Below are positions 16,813-24,889 of a stretch of DNA of 64,000 nt, in pieces (position 1 is the first letter of the stretch; every line of letters begins with the position of its first letter). The notes under the pieces are model-generated. The model had not been told where the DNA came from and did no database searches. It worked only from the letters and a program-made list of their open reading frames with translations. The position numbers and the translations under genes were made by a program. The DNA is from Embleya hyalina (GTDB taxonomy: Bacteria > Actinomycetota > Actinomycetes > Streptomycetales > Streptomycetaceae), in contig NZ_BIFH01000018.1 in assembly GCF_003967355.1 (NCBI RefSeq), positions 62,001 to 126,000 of the forward strand. The letters are read 5' to 3'.

Positions 16813-18063
16813 GTGCGCGTCATCGTCGCCGGAGGAGGAATCGGCGGTCTGACCGCCGCGCTGTCGTTGCACGCGGCGGGTATCACGGATGTCACCGTCC
16901 TGGAGGCGGCGGCCGAGATCCGTCCGCTGGGCGTGGGCATCAACGTATTGCCGCACGCCGTACGCGAGTTGACCGAACTCGGCCTGGCCGACCGGCTGTC
17001 CGCGCTGGGCGTGCCCACCGGCGAGCTGGCCTACTTCAACCGGTTCGGCCAGGCCATCTGGTCCGAGCCGCGCGGGCTCGGCGCCGGCTATCGCTGGCCG
17101 CAGTACTCGGTGCATCGCGGCGGCCTCCAGATGTTGCTGCTGGACGCGGTCCACGAACGCCTGGGTGCCGACGCGGTGCGCACGGGCCGACCGGTCGCCT
17201 CGTACGAGGACCTGCCGCAGGGGGTGCGCGTGCACACCGCCGCGGGGTCGCTCGACGGCGATGTGCTGATCGCCGCCGACGGGATCCGCTCGGCGATCCG
17301 TCGGCAGCTCTTCCCCGAGGAGGGCGCGCCGCCGTGGAACGGCCTCGTGTTGTGGCGGGGCACCACCCGTGCACCCGCGTTCCGCTCCGGGCGGACCATG
17401 ATCATGGCCGGCGACGGGACGGAGAAGTTCGTCGCCTATCCGCTCACGCCCGAGCCGGACGCGGACGGCCACCTGCTGCTGAACTGGATCGCCGAACGCC
17501 CGCTCGAGACCCCGCCGCCCGCCCCCGGCGACTGGAACCGCAGGGTCGAACCCGCCGACGTATCACGGCACTTCGGCGACTGGCGGTTCCCGTGGCTGGA
17601 CATACCCTCGGTGATCGCCGGCGCCGACGCGGTGTACGAGTATCCGATGGTGGACCGCGATCCGCTGCCGCGCTGGACCCATGGCCGGGTCACCCTGCTC
17701 GGCGACGCCGCGCACGCGATGTACCCCATCGGGTCCAACGGCGCCTCGCAGGCGATCCTCGACGCGCGGGTGCTGGCGTGGCGGCTCGCCACGCACCCGA
17801 TCGACGACGCGCTGGCCGGCTACGAGGCCGACCGCCGACCGGCGACGACCGCGATCCAGCTGGCCAACCGGGACCTGGGGCCGGAGATCGTGATGCGCCT
17901 CGTCCACGAACGGGCACCGCGGGGCTTCGCCGACATCGACGACGTGCTCACCCCGGCCGAACGCGAGGCCGCGGCGGCCGGCTACAAACGAGTCGCCGGC
18001 TTCGACCCGACGCTCCTCAACGAACGCGCGTCGTACACCGTCGACACGGGGAACCGGCCGTGA
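16813..18063 (+). CDS. FAD-dependent monooxygenase (salicylate hydroxylase/PhzS-like)
   Basis: 416 residues from GTG 16813 with GGAGG six bases upstream. It has the N-terminal FAD Rossmann motif GGGIGGLTAALSL, the DG motif ADGIRSAIRRQL near residue 155, and the second FAD motif LLGDAAHAMYPIGSNGASQA near 295. It is a class A flavoprotein hydroxylase acting on an aromatic or heteroaromatic ring with NAD(P)H and oxygen. It is translationally coupled to a DUF3237 protein and divergent from a MarR repressor, consistent with a small inducible aromatic-modification unit. Confidence 0.88.
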   Translation: MRVIVAGGGIGGLTAALSLHAAGITDVTVLEAAAEIRPLGVGINVLPHAVRELTELGLADRLSALGVPTGELAYFNRFGQAIWSEPRGLGAGYRWPQYSVHRGGLQMLLLDAVHERLGADAVRTGRPVASYEDLPQGVRVHTAAGSLDGDVLIAADGIRSAIRRQLFPEEGAPPWNGLVLWRGTTRAPAFRSGRTMIMAGDGTEKFVAYPLTPEPDADGHLLLNWIAERPLETPPPAPGDWNRRVEPADVSRHFGDWRFPWLDIPSVIAGADAVYEYPMVDRDPLPRWTHGRVTLLGDAAHAMYPIGSNGASQAILDARVLAWRLATHPIDDALAGYEADRRPATTAIQLANRDLGPEIVMRLVHERAPRGFADIDDVLTPAEREAAAAGYKRVAGFDPTLLNERASYTVDTGNRP

Positions 18064-18653
18064 GCGCGGAGCCGTCCCGGGCCGAACCGGACCCGAGCGC
18101 GGAACCGACCCAGCCGGAGCCGGAACCGGAGCCGGAGCCGGCGTCGGGGTCGGCGTCGCACCCGGCGCCGCATCAGAGCGCGGCGCCCTACCCTTGGCCC
18201 TCCCCGAGGCTGAGCTTCCTCGCCCGCTTCCGGGTGGACCTGGAGGCCATGCTCGACCTGGGCGCCACCCCCTGGGGCGAGCGCCGGATCATCCCGATCG
18301 TCGGCGGCTCCTTCGAGGGCCCACGACTGCGCGGGGACATCCTCCCGGGCGGCGGCGACTGGCAGATCGTGCACCCCGACGGCGTCGCCGAGATCGACAC
18401 CCGCTACACCCTGCGCACCGACGACGAGGCGCTGATCCACCTGACCACCACCGGACTGCGGTACGGCCCGCCCGAGGTCGTGGCCCGGCTGCGCCGGGGC
18501 GAGGACGTGGATCCGCGCAGCTATTACTTCCGGCTCGTCTGCCGCTTCGAGACGGGCGACGTCCGCTACGCCGGGCTCAATCGCACCATCGCGGTCGCGG
18601 CGGCGATGCGCAGCGCGAACACGGTCCGATACGAGGCGCACGCGCTGGTGTAG
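18060..18653 (+). CDS. DUF3237 domain protein
   Basis: 197 residues from a GTG overlapping the upstream stop. The N-terminal about 45 residues are low complexity, with a Pro-Glu repeat. The conserved body follows: LSFLARFRVDLEAMLDLG, RRIIPIVGGSFEGPRLRGDILPGGGDW, the segment with YTLRTDDEALIHLTTTG, and the C-terminal NRTIAVAAAMRS. DUF3237 is a small beta-barrel family of unknown function, often beside oxidoreductases. Coupling makes it a likely accessory to the monooxygenase. Confidence 0.85.
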   Translation: MSAEPSRAEPDPSAEPTQPEPEPEPEPASGSASHPAPHQSAAPYPWPSPRLSFLARFRVDLEAMLDLGATPWGERRIIPIVGGSFEGPRLRGDILPGGGDWQIVHPDGVAEIDTRYTLRTDDEALIHLTTTGLRYGPPEVVARLRRGEDVDPRSYYFRLVCRFETGDVRYAGLNRTIAVAAAMRSANTVRYEAHALV

Positions 18654-18656
18654 CGC

Positions 18657-18701
18657 GCTTCGGCGCGGTGGGCGGCCACGACGGGCCCACCGCGCCGAAG
18701 C
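18657..18701. terminator. 17-bp perfect bidirectional terminator
   Basis: GCTTCGGCGCGGTGGGC (18657-18673) pairs exactly with the arm at 18685-18701 around an 11-base loop. It fills the 53-bp gap between the convergent DUF3237 and methyltransferase genes. Confidence 0.85.
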
Positions 18702-18706
18702 CGTGC

Positions 18707-19375
18707 TCAGCCCGTGATCACGGCGAGCGCGAACCCGTCCCACCCCTTGTCGCCGACCGTCTGCACGGCGGTGGCGTCGAGGCGGGGGTCCTTGGCGAGC
18801 AGTTCGAGGGTCGTGCGCACACCCTGGGCGCGCGCGCCGCCCGCCGCCCCGTCGAGGACGGCGCCGCCCAGCACGACGTTGTCCAGGACGATCACCGCGC
18901 CGACCCGGGCCAGCCGCAGCGACCACTCCAGATAGTGCGGGTAGTTGTCCTTGTCGGCGTCGATGAACACCAGGTCGAACGGCCCGCCGCCCTCGGCCTC
19001 CAGCACCGGCAGCGTCTCCAGGGCCGGCCCGACCCGGACCTCCACCCGATCGGCCAGGCCCGCCCGCGCGATGTTCGCCCGGGCCACCTCGGCGTGGCGC
19101 GGCGCGTATTCGAGCGTGACCAGGCGGCCGTCCTCGGGCAGCGACCGCGCGAGATGGATGGTGCTGTACCCGCCGAGCGTGCCGATCTCCAGGATGCGCC
19201 GAGCCCCCCGGATCCGGGCCAGGAGATGCAGGAGCCGGCCCTGGTGCGCGGTGACCGCGATCGGCGGCAGACCCGCCGCGTCGCTCTCCCGCTGCGCGGC
19301 CTGCAACGTCTCGTCGTCGGCGCCGAGCAGATCGGTGAAGTATCCGTCCACGGCGCTCCATTGCTGCTGTGACAC
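18707..19375 (-). CDS. SAM-dependent O-methyltransferase (class I, COMT-like)
   Basis: 222 residues from GTG 19375, preceded by GAGGAGAGGAA. SAM-binding motif I is ILEIGTLGGYSTIHLA (about residues 61-76) and motif II has LVTLEYAPRHAEVAR. The divalent-metal/catechol segment is LVFIDADKDNYPHYLEWSLRL, followed by GAVIVLDNVVLGG. The size and DADK(D/E)NY signature match metal-dependent catechol-type O-methyltransferases (methyltransferase family 3). The substrate is unknown. Confidence 0.9.
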   Translation of the reverse strand: MSQQQWSAVDGYFTDLLGADDETLQAAQRESDAAGLPPIAVTAHQGRLLHLLARIRGARRILEIGTLGGYSTIHLARSLPEDGRLVTLEYAPRHAEVARANIARAGLADRVEVRVGPALETLPVLEAEGGGPFDLVFIDADKDNYPHYLEWSLRLARVGAVIVLDNVVLGGAVLDGAAGGARAQGVRTTLELLAKDPRLDATAVQTVGDKGWDGFALAVITG

Positions 19376-19508
19376 GAAGCAATTCCTCTCCTCGACCAAG
19401 CACGGAACCCCCGTCGCCCTCCGACGATGCCGGCCCGGCCCCACCGGGCACAGCCCGAGCCCGGGCCTGACATGCGATCTCTGAAGTTAGAGGGTGTCAC
19501 GAACATTC

Positions 19509-19538
19509 TTGACTCTACTCACTCACCGGCGTTATAAC
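19509..19538 (+). promoter_or_regulatory. Housekeeping-type promoter for the 115-residue membrane protein
   Basis: TTGACT (19509-19514) and TATAAC (19533-19538) are separated by 18 bases, close to the vegetative sigma consensus. The start codon is 44 bp further on. The region is markedly AT-richer than its surroundings. Confidence 0.65.
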
Positions 19539-19581
19539 TTCTAACGAACGGCAAACCAGCTAAGCCAACGAGGGGAACGTC

Positions 19582-19929
19582 ATGTCAGCCACCTCCGTCT
19601 CGCCCGCGACCACCGACCGGCGCATTCCGCGGGCGGTGACCGTCTCCGCCTGGCTGGTCCCCGTCATGGTCCTGGCCCAATTCGCGCTGATCGCCGTCGT
19701 CCCGGTCGTCATCGCCCTGATCGGCGCCCTCACCCGGGTCGCCGACCGGTCGGTGCGCGCGGCGGCCGCACTCGTGGCCGCGGCCTTCGCGGTCCCGCTC
19801 ACGGTCTGGCTGGTGCGCCCCGACGGCGCCCAGAGCCTGTCCAAGGACATCCACCCCGTGTTCGTGGCCCTGCTCGTCGTCGCCTCCGCGGCCCTGGTCA
19901 CCGCCATCCACCGCCCTCGCCGGCGCTGA
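19582..19929 (+). CDS. Small integral membrane protein
   Basis: 115 residues from an ATG with GAGGGG nine bases upstream. Three to four hydrophobic stretches (WLVPVMVLAQFALIAVVPVVIALIGAL, AAALVAAAFAVPLTVWLV, VFVALLVVASAALVTAI) and a short basic tail indicate an inner-membrane protein. No family was recognised with certainty. It is divergent from the O-methyltransferase. Confidence 0.75.
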   Translation: MSATSVSPATTDRRIPRAVTVSAWLVPVMVLAQFALIAVVPVVIALIGALTRVADRSVRAAAALVAAAFAVPLTVWLVRPDGAQSLSKDIHPVFVALLVVASAALVTAIHRPRRR

Positions 19930-20126
19930 GGCGACCCCGGGCGAGCCGGGCCGCGCCGCCCCGGAGCCCATCGTGCGCGCCACCCCGGCCGTCGGGCGTG
20001 GACCGGAACGCCGAGCGCGGGCAGGGCGATTCGCGTCGGCGGCTCGGGCACGGACGGTGAACGCGGCCCGGATGGCGGCCGCGGGGCGGGCGGCCGCCGT
20101 CGGGCGTGGCGGTTCGAACGGGTCGG

Positions 20127-20567
20127 CTACTCCGACGTGTTCCGGCTGCCGCCCGCCTGATCGTTGTCCTTGAGCGTGCCCCAGCCGTGCCAGCGGTCGA
20201 TCCGGATCCAGGCGCTGACCCGGCCCCGTTCCCGCTGCGGGTAGGGCTGCCCGCCGTAGTGCCGGGACAGCCGGTCGATGTCGGCCAGGTCCTTGTCGTC
20301 GCGGATGTCCTCGACGGTGCCGACGATGCTCAGGTGCGTGTACCAGTTGCCCTCGTCGAGCACGGTGAGCGAGACGCGGGGGTCGTTGCGGAGGTGTTCG
20401 AGCCGCTTGCGGCCCTCGTCCAGATTGATCAGGACGCGTCCGTCGTCCCACAGGTACCAGGTCGCCGTGGAGACGGGTTGGCCGTCGGGCCGGAGTGTGG
20501 TCATCACGGCGGGGTTGGGCTTCCGCAGCATCGCGATGGCCTGTTCGGGCAACGGCGGCTTCGACAT
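20127..20567 (-). CDS. PPOX-class F420- or FMN-dependent oxidoreductase
   Basis: 146 residues with GAGGAGGAC before the ATG. It has the pyridoxamine-phosphate-oxidase-like split barrel: AVMTTLRPDGQPVSTATWYLWDD, then GRVLINLDEGRKRLEHLRNDPRVSLTVLD and HLSIVGTVEDI. Members reduce small substrates with F420 or FMN. The C-terminus (IDRWHGWGTLKDN) matches actinobacterial F420-type members. It stands alone. Confidence 0.85.
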   Translation of the reverse strand: MSKPPLPEQAIAMLRKPNPAVMTTLRPDGQPVSTATWYLWDDGRVLINLDEGRKRLEHLRNDPRVSLTVLDEGNWYTHLSIVGTVEDIRDDKDLADIDRLSRHYGGQPYPQRERGRVSAWIRIDRWHGWGTLKDNDQAGGSRNTSE

Positions 20568-20882
20568 GAGTCCTCCTCGTCGCGGGTCCGGCCGCGGTGG
20601 GATGCGCGGCGACGTCGCCGCACCGGACCGCACCGAAACACTACCTCCGACCCGCTCCCCGGCAGGTGTCCGCACCCGGCCGAACGCCTCACGGGGCGCC
20701 GCCGACGCACCGTCCGCCGGCCGGCCGCACGCCGCCGGCGCGTACCGATACGGCCGCCCTCGGGGTGGTATCCGCGGCACGCTCCTCGTGTCTGCCCCGG
20801 CCCGGTGTTTCGTCCCGTTTAGGGTGATGGTCGCGTGTTCGGGAGATCGGCTTCCGGCGATCGGGAATCCAGGTGTGTCCGT
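20568..20882. other. Divergent intergenic region, PPOX / Mop genes
   Basis: About 315 bp with no gene that I can support. A TAGGGT box near 20820 could be the -10 element for the Mop gene. No clear operator was found. Confidence 0.35.
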
Positions 20883-21302
20883 ATGTCGCTCAGTATCCGC
20901 AACCAGTTCCCGGGCACCACGGTCTCGGTGACGACCGGTGAGGTGATGGCCGCCGTCAAGGTTCGCCTCGGCTCCGGTCGCGAACTCACGGCCGCCGTCA
21001 CCGTCGACGCGGTGCGCGACCTCGGTCTGGCCGAGGGCAGCGCCGTCCTGGCCCTGATCAAATCCACCGAGGTCTCGCTCGCCACCGGTGCCGTCGACGG
21101 GCTGAGCATCCGCAACCGCGTCCCCGGCACGGTCGTCGAGGTGGCCTTCGGCGGTGCGATGGCCGGGGTAAGGGTCGCCGTCGCGGACGGCGAACTGACC
21201 GCCGTCGTCACCGCCGAGGCCGCGAGGGAACTGGGCCTGACGGCGGGTACGGCGGTGACCGCCCTGCTCAAGTCGACCGAGGTCGCGCTCGCCACCGCCT
21301 GA
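20883..21302 (+). CDS. Tandem Mop (TOBE) molybdate-binding protein
   Basis: 139 residues from ATG 20883. Two repeats of one Mop unit: LSIRNQFPGTTVSVTTGE to LIKSTEVSLAT (1-68), and LSIRNRVPGTVVEVAFGG to LLKSTEVALAT (about 73-138). The repeated (I/L)KSTEV(S/A)L motif is the molybdate/tungstate-binding signature of molbindins. Di-Mop proteins oligomerise and store or buffer molybdate in the cytoplasm. No molybdate transporter lies nearby. Confidence 0.9.
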   Translation: MSLSIRNQFPGTTVSVTTGEVMAAVKVRLGSGRELTAAVTVDAVRDLGLAEGSAVLALIKSTEVSLATGAVDGLSIRNRVPGTVVEVAFGGAMAGVRVAVADGELTAVVTAEAARELGLTAGTAVTALLKSTEVALATA

Positions 21303-21362
21303 CCCGAACCGGTGTGGCGGCGCGGCGCACCCGCTCCGACCGCGTCGCCGCACGGTCGCCGC

Positions 21363-21866
21363 TCACACGAATCGGCCCTCCCGCCGCGGCCCGCCGACGC
21401 CGAACGCGATGTCGCGCGTCCCCACCATCCACCGCCGCAACCACCGCAGTTCGCCGTCGTCCACCCGGCGGCGCATGCCGTGGTGGTCGCAGGCCACGAA
21501 CCGGTCGAGGGAACGCGCGTGCACCACCCCCCGGTGCTCGATCCGGGTGGCGAGCGTCATGTCGGACCGGCCCAATCGGGCGACCGTGGTGGCGATGCCC
21601 ACCGGCTCGGCGAGCATCGGCAGCGGAACCAGGAACGTGGTGTCGCGGTGTACGACCGACCACGCGACGTCCAACACCCGCTCGTCCGGCTGCCCGGCGG
21701 CGGTGAGTTCCACCTGCGCGTCCTCGATGTACCGGATCAGCGAGAGGTTGTGCACGCTGCCGAAACGGTCGAGATCCGAGATCCGCGTGCGCCGCTGGGT
21801 GCGAAACTCGGGCACCGGCGCCGCGGGGGTCGCCCGGGTCGGTGAATGCGTTGCCGAGGTGGCCAT
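21363..21866 (-). CDS. Acyl-CoA thioesterase (hot-dog fold)
   Basis: 167 residues from ATG 21866. The 4-hydroxybenzoyl-CoA-thioesterase-like core includes TRISDLDRFGSVHNLSLIRYIEDAQVEL, where the D-x-D-x-x-G-x-V-x-N pattern places the catalytic Asp. Strands follow with SVVHRDTTFLVPLPML and DMTLATRIEHRG. It probably hydrolyses an acyl-CoA thioester in the cytoplasm. The substrate is unknown. Confidence 0.8.
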   Translation of the reverse strand: MATSATHSPTRATPAAPVPEFRTQRRTRISDLDRFGSVHNLSLIRYIEDAQVELTAAGQPDERVLDVAWSVVHRDTTFLVPLPMLAEPVGIATTVARLGRSDMTLATRIEHRGVVHARSLDRFVACDHHGMRRRVDDGELRWLRRWMVGTRDIAFGVGGPRREGRFV

Positions 21867-22055
21867 GGTCGTGTTCGTCCTTCGTGTTCCGTGCCGAGTA
21901 CGTCGGCCGTGCCTCCCGGAACGCGCGGGCCGCCGTCGCGAACGACACCGCGACCCGCGAACCGTCCCGGGAGACGTGGCGTACGACATCCAACGACGCG
22001 GTCCGCACGAGGTCACGAAGGAGGGTCCGTGAATCCGCCGCGCCCGCGCGAGCGG

Positions 22056-23627
22056 TCAGCGTGCGTCGGCGCGGCGCAGCGTCGTGGGCAGGAAACCGCC
22101 GCCGTCGACCTCGAACGCGTAGCCCCGGGTGAAGTAGGGGACATTGCTGTCCATGAAGGTGATCACGTCGATCCGCTTCATCAACTCCTCCTCCGCCGCG
22201 GTCCATTCGGCGCAGCCGGAGGTGTCCGGCTTGGCCATCGCGAGCGCCGTCAGGCGCTGGTACTCCGGGTTCTGCACGGAACCGAAGTTCAGCCCCTCGG
22301 GCGGCTTGGTCCCGGAGAAGAACGGCATCATCTGGTCGGGCGTGCTCAGCGACAGCGGCGCCCACGCCACGTCCCACCGACCGGCCATCAGCGTGGACAC
22401 CTTCGTCGCCGGCGTGGTCGGTCGGGGTTCGACCTTCACGCCGAACGACTTCCACTGCTTGACCGCCAACTCGGCCGCCGCGACGACCTGGGTGCCCGAC
22501 AGGCCCGGGTAGGGCACCTCGATGGACAGCTGCCGGCCGTCCTTGGTCCAGTACCCACCGGATTTCCGCCACCCCGCCGCGCGCAACAGCTCGGCGGCGC
22601 CGTCCACGTCGTGGGTCGGGAGGTTGGCGGTGACCGAGTCGGTCGGACAGGGCGGGGACATCGCGGTGCCCAGCCGGGTCGGCCGCATCCCCTTGCCGCC
22701 GGTGGCGACCGCGCCGAGCTGTCGGAGGTCGATCGCCGTGACCAGCGCCCGGCGCACCCGCGGATCGGCGGTGACCCGGTTCGGGTCCTCGTTGAACAAC
22801 AACTGGCCGAGCGGGTCCTGCATGGCCGTGGACTTGATCCCGGCCGCCGCCAGCCGGGACCGGTCGGGGCCGACCACCGTCGTGACGTCCAACTGGCCGC
22901 CCAGGAGCAGATTGGTCCGGGTGGACTCGTTGCCGATCACCTTGAAGACCACGCGGTCCGGGGTGCGGGCGTTGTCCACGCCGTCCGGACCCCAGGTGTA
23001 GCCCGGCCGTTTGGTGAAGGTGAAGTGGTCGCCCGGTACGGCCTCGGTCAGCCGGTAGGGGCCGGTGCCGTCCGAGGCATGGTCCAGTTTGCCCTGCGCG
23101 CGCAGGCCGGAGGGGCACACCAGTTGCAGCGTCGCGGCGTTGCGCAGCAGGAACGGGGTGGGTTCCGGGGTCTTCAGGGTCAGGATGCCGGCGGCGTCGT
23201 CGGCGGCGGCCGTGAGGCCGGGGGGCACGATCATGCCGAGCATGGGCGACGCGTTGGTCGGCTCGGCGATGTACGCGTACTGCGCCGCGATCGCCGACGG
23301 GGTCAGCGGCGTACCGTCGTCGCACGTCACGCCGCGCTTGAGGGTGAAGCTCGCGGTGGTCGCGTCGGTCGTCCACGTCTCGGCGACACCGGAGACGACG
23401 CGCCCGTCGGGCTGGATGTTGACCAGCCCGTCGTAGGAGAAGCGGTTCAGCATGAACGCGCTCGCGTTCAGCGCGGTGAGCGGATTCAGGCCACCGGGGT
23501 CGGCGACGACCCCGACGGTCATCGTGTCGCCGTCGCCGGCGTCGCCGCCGCCACCACTGCCGCCGCATCCGGCGGCGAGCAGGCCCAGGACGAGGGTCCC
23601 CACGACCCCTCGCGAGACGCGTCTCAT
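22056..23627 (-). CDS. ABC transporter substrate-binding lipoprotein, family 5 (peptide/nickel type)
   Basis: 523 residues. The signal MRRVSRGVVGTLVLGLLAAGC has a lipobox LAAGC followed by a Gly-rich linker. Mature regions include VADPGGLNPLTALN, FSYDGLVNIQPDGRVVSGVAETWT and SDGTGPYRLTEAVPGDHFTF, all typical of DppA/OppA-type proteins. It should bind an oligopeptide or similar solute outside the membrane. No permease or ATPase genes are adjacent, so it is an orphan. Its ATG overlaps the stop of a 48-codon ORF (ATGA). Confidence 0.9.
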   Translation of the reverse strand: MRRVSRGVVGTLVLGLLAAGCGGSGGGGDAGDGDTMTVGVVADPGGLNPLTALNASAFMLNRFSYDGLVNIQPDGRVVSGVAETWTTDATTASFTLKRGVTCDDGTPLTPSAIAAQYAYIAEPTNASPMLGMIVPPGLTAAADDAAGILTLKTPEPTPFLLRNAATLQLVCPSGLRAQGKLDHASDGTGPYRLTEAVPGDHFTFTKRPGYTWGPDGVDNARTPDRVVFKVIGNESTRTNLLLGGQLDVTTVVGPDRSRLAAAGIKSTAMQDPLGQLLFNEDPNRVTADPRVRRALVTAIDLRQLGAVATGGKGMRPTRLGTAMSPPCPTDSVTANLPTHDVDGAAELLRAAGWRKSGGYWTKDGRQLSIEVPYPGLSGTQVVAAAELAVKQWKSFGVKVEPRPTTPATKVSTLMAGRWDVAWAPLSLSTPDQMMPFFSGTKPPEGLNFGSVQNPEYQRLTALAMAKPDTSGCAEWTAAEEELMKRIDVITFMDSNVPYFTRGYAFEVDGGGFLPTTLRRADAR

Positions 23628-23770
23628 CGCGCGCCTTCCGGGAAACACTCGGCCATCGGGACGGACTCGGCGACGGCGGGCCCGGTGCCGCGCACCGCAC
23701 CCGATTCGGCGGCGGCTGCCCATCGGCGGTCTGCGGGCGGTGTACCCGGCAGTTCGGATCGTCCCGTCAC
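23624..23770 (-). CDS. 48-residue small ORF translationally coupled to the substrate-binding protein
   Basis: GTG at 23770 with a perfect AGGAGG (23782-23777) six bases upstream. The ORF ends in TGA overlapping the lipoprotein's ATG. The peptide starts MTGRSELPGTPPADRRW and ends with MAECFPEGAR, containing a single Cys. It is hydrophilic, with no signal peptide or recognised family. The strong ribosome site and exact overlap argue that it is translated. It could be a coupling leader peptide or a small regulator (inference). Confidence 0.6.
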   Translation of the reverse strand: MTGRSELPGTPPADRRWAAAAESGAVRGTGPAVAESVPMAECFPEGAR

Positions 23771-24179
23771 GGGAAACCTCCTCGGAGTGCGGCCTGCGCC
23801 GCTGCGGATGATCACGGTAGGCAGTGGCCGGAAACCGGGGGATCGTCGCCGCGCACGAAGAACGATCCCCGATCCTGTACGAACCACCGACGCCGGGGCC
23901 GGCCGCCTCCGGGATTCTCGGCACGACGCCGGAACGGCCCGTTCCGCCGCCGGCCGCGCCCGACGCGTGCGCCGCGCCGCGCCCCCGGCCCGGCCGACGC
24001 CCCGAGCCGGCGCGCGATTGCTCCGGCGACGAATTCGCCTCCACCACATGGGAGTTGCCACCCGGTCCGGGTCCGACGCGTGCTCGCGCGCTGCGATCGG
24101 GTAGCCGGACCCGTGTGCCCTCGCGGTGGTCGGGGAAGTCGTTCCCCACGCGAACGCGGACACCGACGAAGGGGACACC
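23771..24179. other. Divergent intergenic region, lipoprotein operon / DUF6328 gene
   Basis: About 410 bp. TACCGT on the minus strand (23820-23815) could be a -10 box for the small ORF and lipoprotein. The rest is GC-rich, with no gene or strong repeat that I can support. Confidence 0.4.
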
Positions 24180-24692
24180 ATGCGTGAGGAGGACGGCCGG
24201 AGCGAGAGCGCGGACGAGCGGGCCGACCGACGGTGGAACGAGCTGCTCCAGGAGGTCCGGGTCGTCCAGACCGGGGCGCAGGTGTTGTTCGGCTTCCTGC
24301 TGAGCGTCGTGTTCACCCCGAAATTCGGCACCCTGGGCGACTTCGACAACGGCCTGTACGTGGCCGCCGTGGTGCTGGGCGCGGCCTCGATGGGGGTCCT
24401 GGTGTCCGTGGTCTCGGTGCATCGCGCGGTCGCGGGACGACACCGCAAGCCCGGACTGGTCCGCGTGGCCAACCGTCTCGTCCCACTCGGGGTGGCCCTG
24501 TCGGCCTGCACCATCGGCTGCTCGTTGTTGCTGCTGTTGCGGGTGGCGACCGACCCCGTCACCGCGGCGGTGCTCACGTCGGGGGCCGCGATCTGGTTCC
24601 TCGGATGGTGGCTCGTGCTGCCGATGGCGCTGCGCCTGGGCGACGCGGGATCGCGGGAGGCGGACGACGCCGCGGAGGGTGGCGGGGCCTGA
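24180..24692 (+). CDS. DUF6328-type membrane protein
   Basis: 170 residues from ATG 24180 with GAAGGGG upstream. A charged N-terminus with RWNELLQEVRVVQTGAQVLFGFLLSVVFTPKF, then four helices: LYVAAVVLGAASMGVLVSVVSVH, LVPLGVALSACTIGCSLLLLL, AVLTSGAAIWFLGWWLVLP and the first QVLFGFLLSVVF. This ELLQEVRVVQTGxQVLFGFLL signature marks an actinobacterial membrane family of unknown role. Confidence 0.8.
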   Translation: MREEDGRSESADERADRRWNELLQEVRVVQTGAQVLFGFLLSVVFTPKFGTLGDFDNGLYVAAVVLGAASMGVLVSVVSVHRAVAGRHRKPGLVRVANRLVPLGVALSACTIGCSLLLLLRVATDPVTAAVLTSGAAIWFLGWWLVLPMALRLGDAGSREADDAAEGGGA

Positions 24693-24834
24693 CCGACCGC
24701 CCACGCCGCGTTCGGCCCCACGGCGCACACGCGTCGACGCCGACGCGGGCGGCGGCGGTGCGGACCATCGCGCGGCACGGCGTGGTGCGACGTCCGTCAC
24801 GTGTGCCGGCGTTCCGGGGGAGTTCGTGACAGAA

Positions 24835-24859
24835 CTGATCTGACGGGTCGTCAGGTCAG
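24835..24859. promoter_or_regulatory. Operator-like inverted repeat upstream of the exporter
   Basis: CTGATCTGAC (24835-24844) and GTCAGGTCAG (24850-24859) match at nine of ten positions around GGGTC. It lies 30 bp before the MFS start, where a TetR-family repressor would block transcription. No regulator gene sits next to it. Confidence 0.6.
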
Positions 24860-24889
24860 CTGGCGGCCCCCGGATCCCGGAGTCGCCGC

